Shown here in pieces: positions 62,084 to 64,000 of a DNA stretch of 64,000 nt. Position 1 is the first letter of the stretch; each line of letters opens with the position of its first letter. The stretch is from contig JABFQV010000008.1 in the NCBI GenBank assembly GCA_013141495.1, positions 1 through 64,000 on the forward strand. The letters are read 5' to 3'. This stretch comes from Methylotenera sp. GTDB lineage: Bacteria > Pseudomonadota > Gammaproteobacteria > Burkholderiales > Methylophilaceae. Position numbers and translations under genes: made by a program. The notes under the pieces are model-generated. The model saw nothing but the letters and a program-made list of their open reading frames with translations. It searched no databases and had not been told where the DNA came from.

Positions 62084-62140
62084 CCTGCCTTGCCGTACTA
62101 AACGTACTGTCTGCATTGGTGCGCCTTGCACTTCATCCTG
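62084..62140 (+). repeat. Intergenic palindromic repeat, copy 2
   Basis: GTAC-taaac-GTAC-tgtctgcattggtgcgccttgcacttca; resembles 33490-33570. Confidence 0.35.
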
Positions 62141-62234
62141 CTCGCTCATTTAATCAGCGCCTCCCTAAGTGGTAGGCAAAAATACATTTTAAATTAACTC
62201 AGCACTCAATTAAACCAGTACTCTAAGGAAAAGT

Positions 62235-63059
62235 ATGAAAAAAAAGTTATTGAATAGCATGTTATTTGCTTTTGTTGCATTCGCCTCATGTGAAAGCTTT
62301 GCAGGGTTTGATGAGGGTAAGTCCGCTTTTATGGCGCGTGATTTTGCAACGGCACTTAAGGAGTTTCAACCATTAGCGAATAGTGGTGATAAACAGGCGC
62401 AACATATTCTGGGTATGATGTACGACGAAGGACAGGGTGTAAAGCAAGATTATGTACAAGCTGCAGCGTGGTACAAAAAAGCAGGTACACAAGGTCATCA
62501 AGATGCGCAGTACAATTTAGGTGTGATGTATGCACAAGCGCAGGGTTTGGAACAAAACGATATTGAATCAGCCAAGTGGTTTCAAAAGGCGGCAAGTCAA
62601 GGCCATATTTTATCGCAATTTGCACTAGGCCGACTTTATACGGTGGGGCGCGGCGTTAAGGCGGATGCCACATCAGCTAATCACTGGTATCGTAAAGCTG
62701 CCGAGCAAAGTCATTACAAAGCGCAGTTGGCGTTAGGTAAAAACTATTTAGATGGAAACGGCGTTAAAAAAGATGTGAAGGTAGCAGAAAGCTGGATCCG
62801 TAAATCTGCCGAACAAGGCCACCATAAAGCGGAATATGAATTAGGGTTGCTGTATCGAGATGGTATTGCTGTGAAAAAAGATGCAAAAGAAGCTTACATG
62901 TGGTTTGAGCTTGCAGTTAAGCAAGAGCATGTTGGTGCTAAACAAGCGGCTGATGCATTAGCAAAAACAATGAAAGCCGAAGAGATAGCCGCGGCTAAAT
63001 TAGCCGCGAGTAGCTGGCATGCCAAGTTACCAGCCAATGCTAATCCGCAAGCACACTAA
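62235..63059 (+). CDS. SEL1-like repeat secreted protein
   Basis: Signal peptide; repeated AQYNLGVMYAQAQGLEQNDIESAKWFQKAASQGH units. Confidence 0.93.
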   Translation: MKKKLLNSMLFAFVAFASCESFAGFDEGKSAFMARDFATALKEFQPLANSGDKQAQHILGMMYDEGQGVKQDYVQAAAWYKKAGTQGHQDAQYNLGVMYAQAQGLEQNDIESAKWFQKAASQGHILSQFALGRLYTVGRGVKADATSANHWYRKAAEQSHYKAQLALGKNYLDGNGVKKDVKVAESWIRKSAEQGHHKAEYELGLLYRDGIAVKKDAKEAYMWFELAVKQEHVGAKQAADALAKTMKAEEIAAAKLAASSWHAKLPANANPQAH

Positions 63060-63128
63060 TTTTTTGAGGGCTATGGTTTTAAGGTTGGCAGATTAAACCT
63101 AGACGTCCCATTATGGTTTGAGGTGCAA

Positions 63129-63165
63129 AAAAAAGCCACGCAAAGTATTTTGCGTGGCTTTAAAA
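63129..63165. terminator. Strong stem-loop terminator
   Basis: aaaagccacgcaaa-gtat-tttgcgtggcttt. Confidence 0.85.
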
Positions 63166-63278
63166 ATGTTACAAATGTTAGCTAACTTTGGAGATTAACT
63201 GGGTGTAATTTTAGCTAGCAGTTAAAATTTAGATAAGGGAATGTATCATCAGTTTTCTAGGAGTTTGTCCCAATATAA

Positions 63279-63656
63279 TCAATGGGTTAATTCATTTAGC
63301 ACTTTTAGCGAATCCATTGCTTTAACACTATAAATAGTCCAATGTTGTTTACCACCCGCCCGCACAATCGAACAGCCAAGCGGCATTGGCGCAGCTTTAG
63401 GTGGTAAAGTCTGTTTAGTATGATCGGCAGTTTGCACATTCATAAACCATCTATCCACCCATACTTGCAAAGTTTGAGTAGGGTCTGTATTTTGTATCGA
63501 AATAAGTTTTCCGTCGCTTATTGAACAATCTGCGGAATCCTCTTCTACAAATTTTACCTTAGCAATAATATTTTCTGAGGCTAGAGATTCCTCTGCACAG
63601 GCTATGTGGAAGGACATTAGACACGCTACGATAACGCAAAATATTTTTTTTAACAT
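63279..63656 (-). CDS. Secreted hypothetical protein
   Basis: 125-aa ORF with signal peptide MLKKIFCVIVACLMSFHIACA. Confidence 0.65.
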   Translation of the reverse strand: MLKKIFCVIVACLMSFHIACAEESLASENIIAKVKFVEEDSADCSISDGKLISIQNTDPTQTLQVWVDRWFMNVQTADHTKQTLPPKAAPMPLGCSIVRAGGKQHWTIYSVKAMDSLKVLNELTH

Positions 63657-63683
63657 TGCTAGATTCCTATAAGTAGATACACC

Positions 63684-64000
63684 TTAAAGCGGCGTATATT
63701 CAAGCGTATTGGCATCCATTTGAAATGGGTTTATTCGTGGTGTCGATAGTGCTTCTTTAGCTATTCTGCGGGCATCAGCATCGATGTGCTTGGATATGTC
63801 GTTGAGCATTTGTTTAACATTTTTATTGCAATTATCACTGAGGTGAAGTTCGTTATTATCTTGCTTGATGCTAAGTAATTTGGCTGAAGTAACTTCAATA
63901 TTTTGCGCCGCAATAGTCAATTTTTGCGGGTTAATTGTTTTAGTAAAAGTAAATTCATTTTTCCCGCCATAGGCCTGTAATAGCATGGTGTATAAGCCAG
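63684..64000 (-). CDS. Hypothetical protein, probably 5'-truncated by the window edge
   Basis: Frame stays open upstream of the listed Met to the window end (GLYT-MLLQAYGGKNEF...), same orientation as 63279..63656. Confidence 0.55.
   Translation of the reverse strand, partial: GLYTMLLQAYGGKNEFTFTKTINPQKLTIAAQNIEVTSAKLLSIKQDNNELHLSDNCNKNVKQMLNDISKHIDADARRIAKEALSTPRINPFQMDANTLEYTPL

Noticed and set aside
61931-62149. 72-aa minus-strand ORF spanning the end of the narL-type gene
   Set aside because: Created by the antisense of the HTH domain plus the intergenic repeat; not a plausible protein.

Overview
The window looks like ordinary chromosome from a betaproteobacterial methylotroph, most likely Methylophilaceae (inferred from gene content and order). 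Coding density is high. I see no CRISPR array, rRNA, intact IS element or prophage.

Main blocks:
- tRNA(CAU) 3' fragment plus terminator at the left edge (possible att scar).
- NSS and APC transporters, M18 aminopeptidase.
- dusB-fis-purH-[AAA ATPase + small protein]-purD-hemF on the minus strand. A two-gene ATPase/putative nuclease module sits inside the purine operon.
- BON lipoprotein and CDF transporter (divergent).
- Cytochrome b / SHP-like cytochrome / diheme cytochrome operon with its own QseBC/PmrAB-type two-component system.
- ftsX-ftsE separated from ftsY by a MocR regulator and an mxaRSACKL-like cluster that has no mxaFJGI nearby.
- YeeE/DUF6691 pair, FadL-like porin, two M16 peptidases, rsmD, coaD, ferredoxin, gloA, GIY-YIG protein.
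- Diguanylate cyclase, cold-shock protein, IF-1 paralogue.
- HME-RND efflux operon with a DUF3240 protein.
- c-di-GMP/phosphorelay locus with a 2037-aa hybrid kinase.
- flhG-flhF-flhD, NarXL-type two-component system, SEL1-repeat protein, secreted hypotheticals.

Best candidates for something new: the two-gene insertion in the purine operon; a predicted CTTAAG-N5-CTTAAG regulon linking the cytochrome operon to the BON/CDF promoter; the FlhG homologue with a destroyed P-loop beside an flhD lacking flhC; and several striking inverted-repeat sites.
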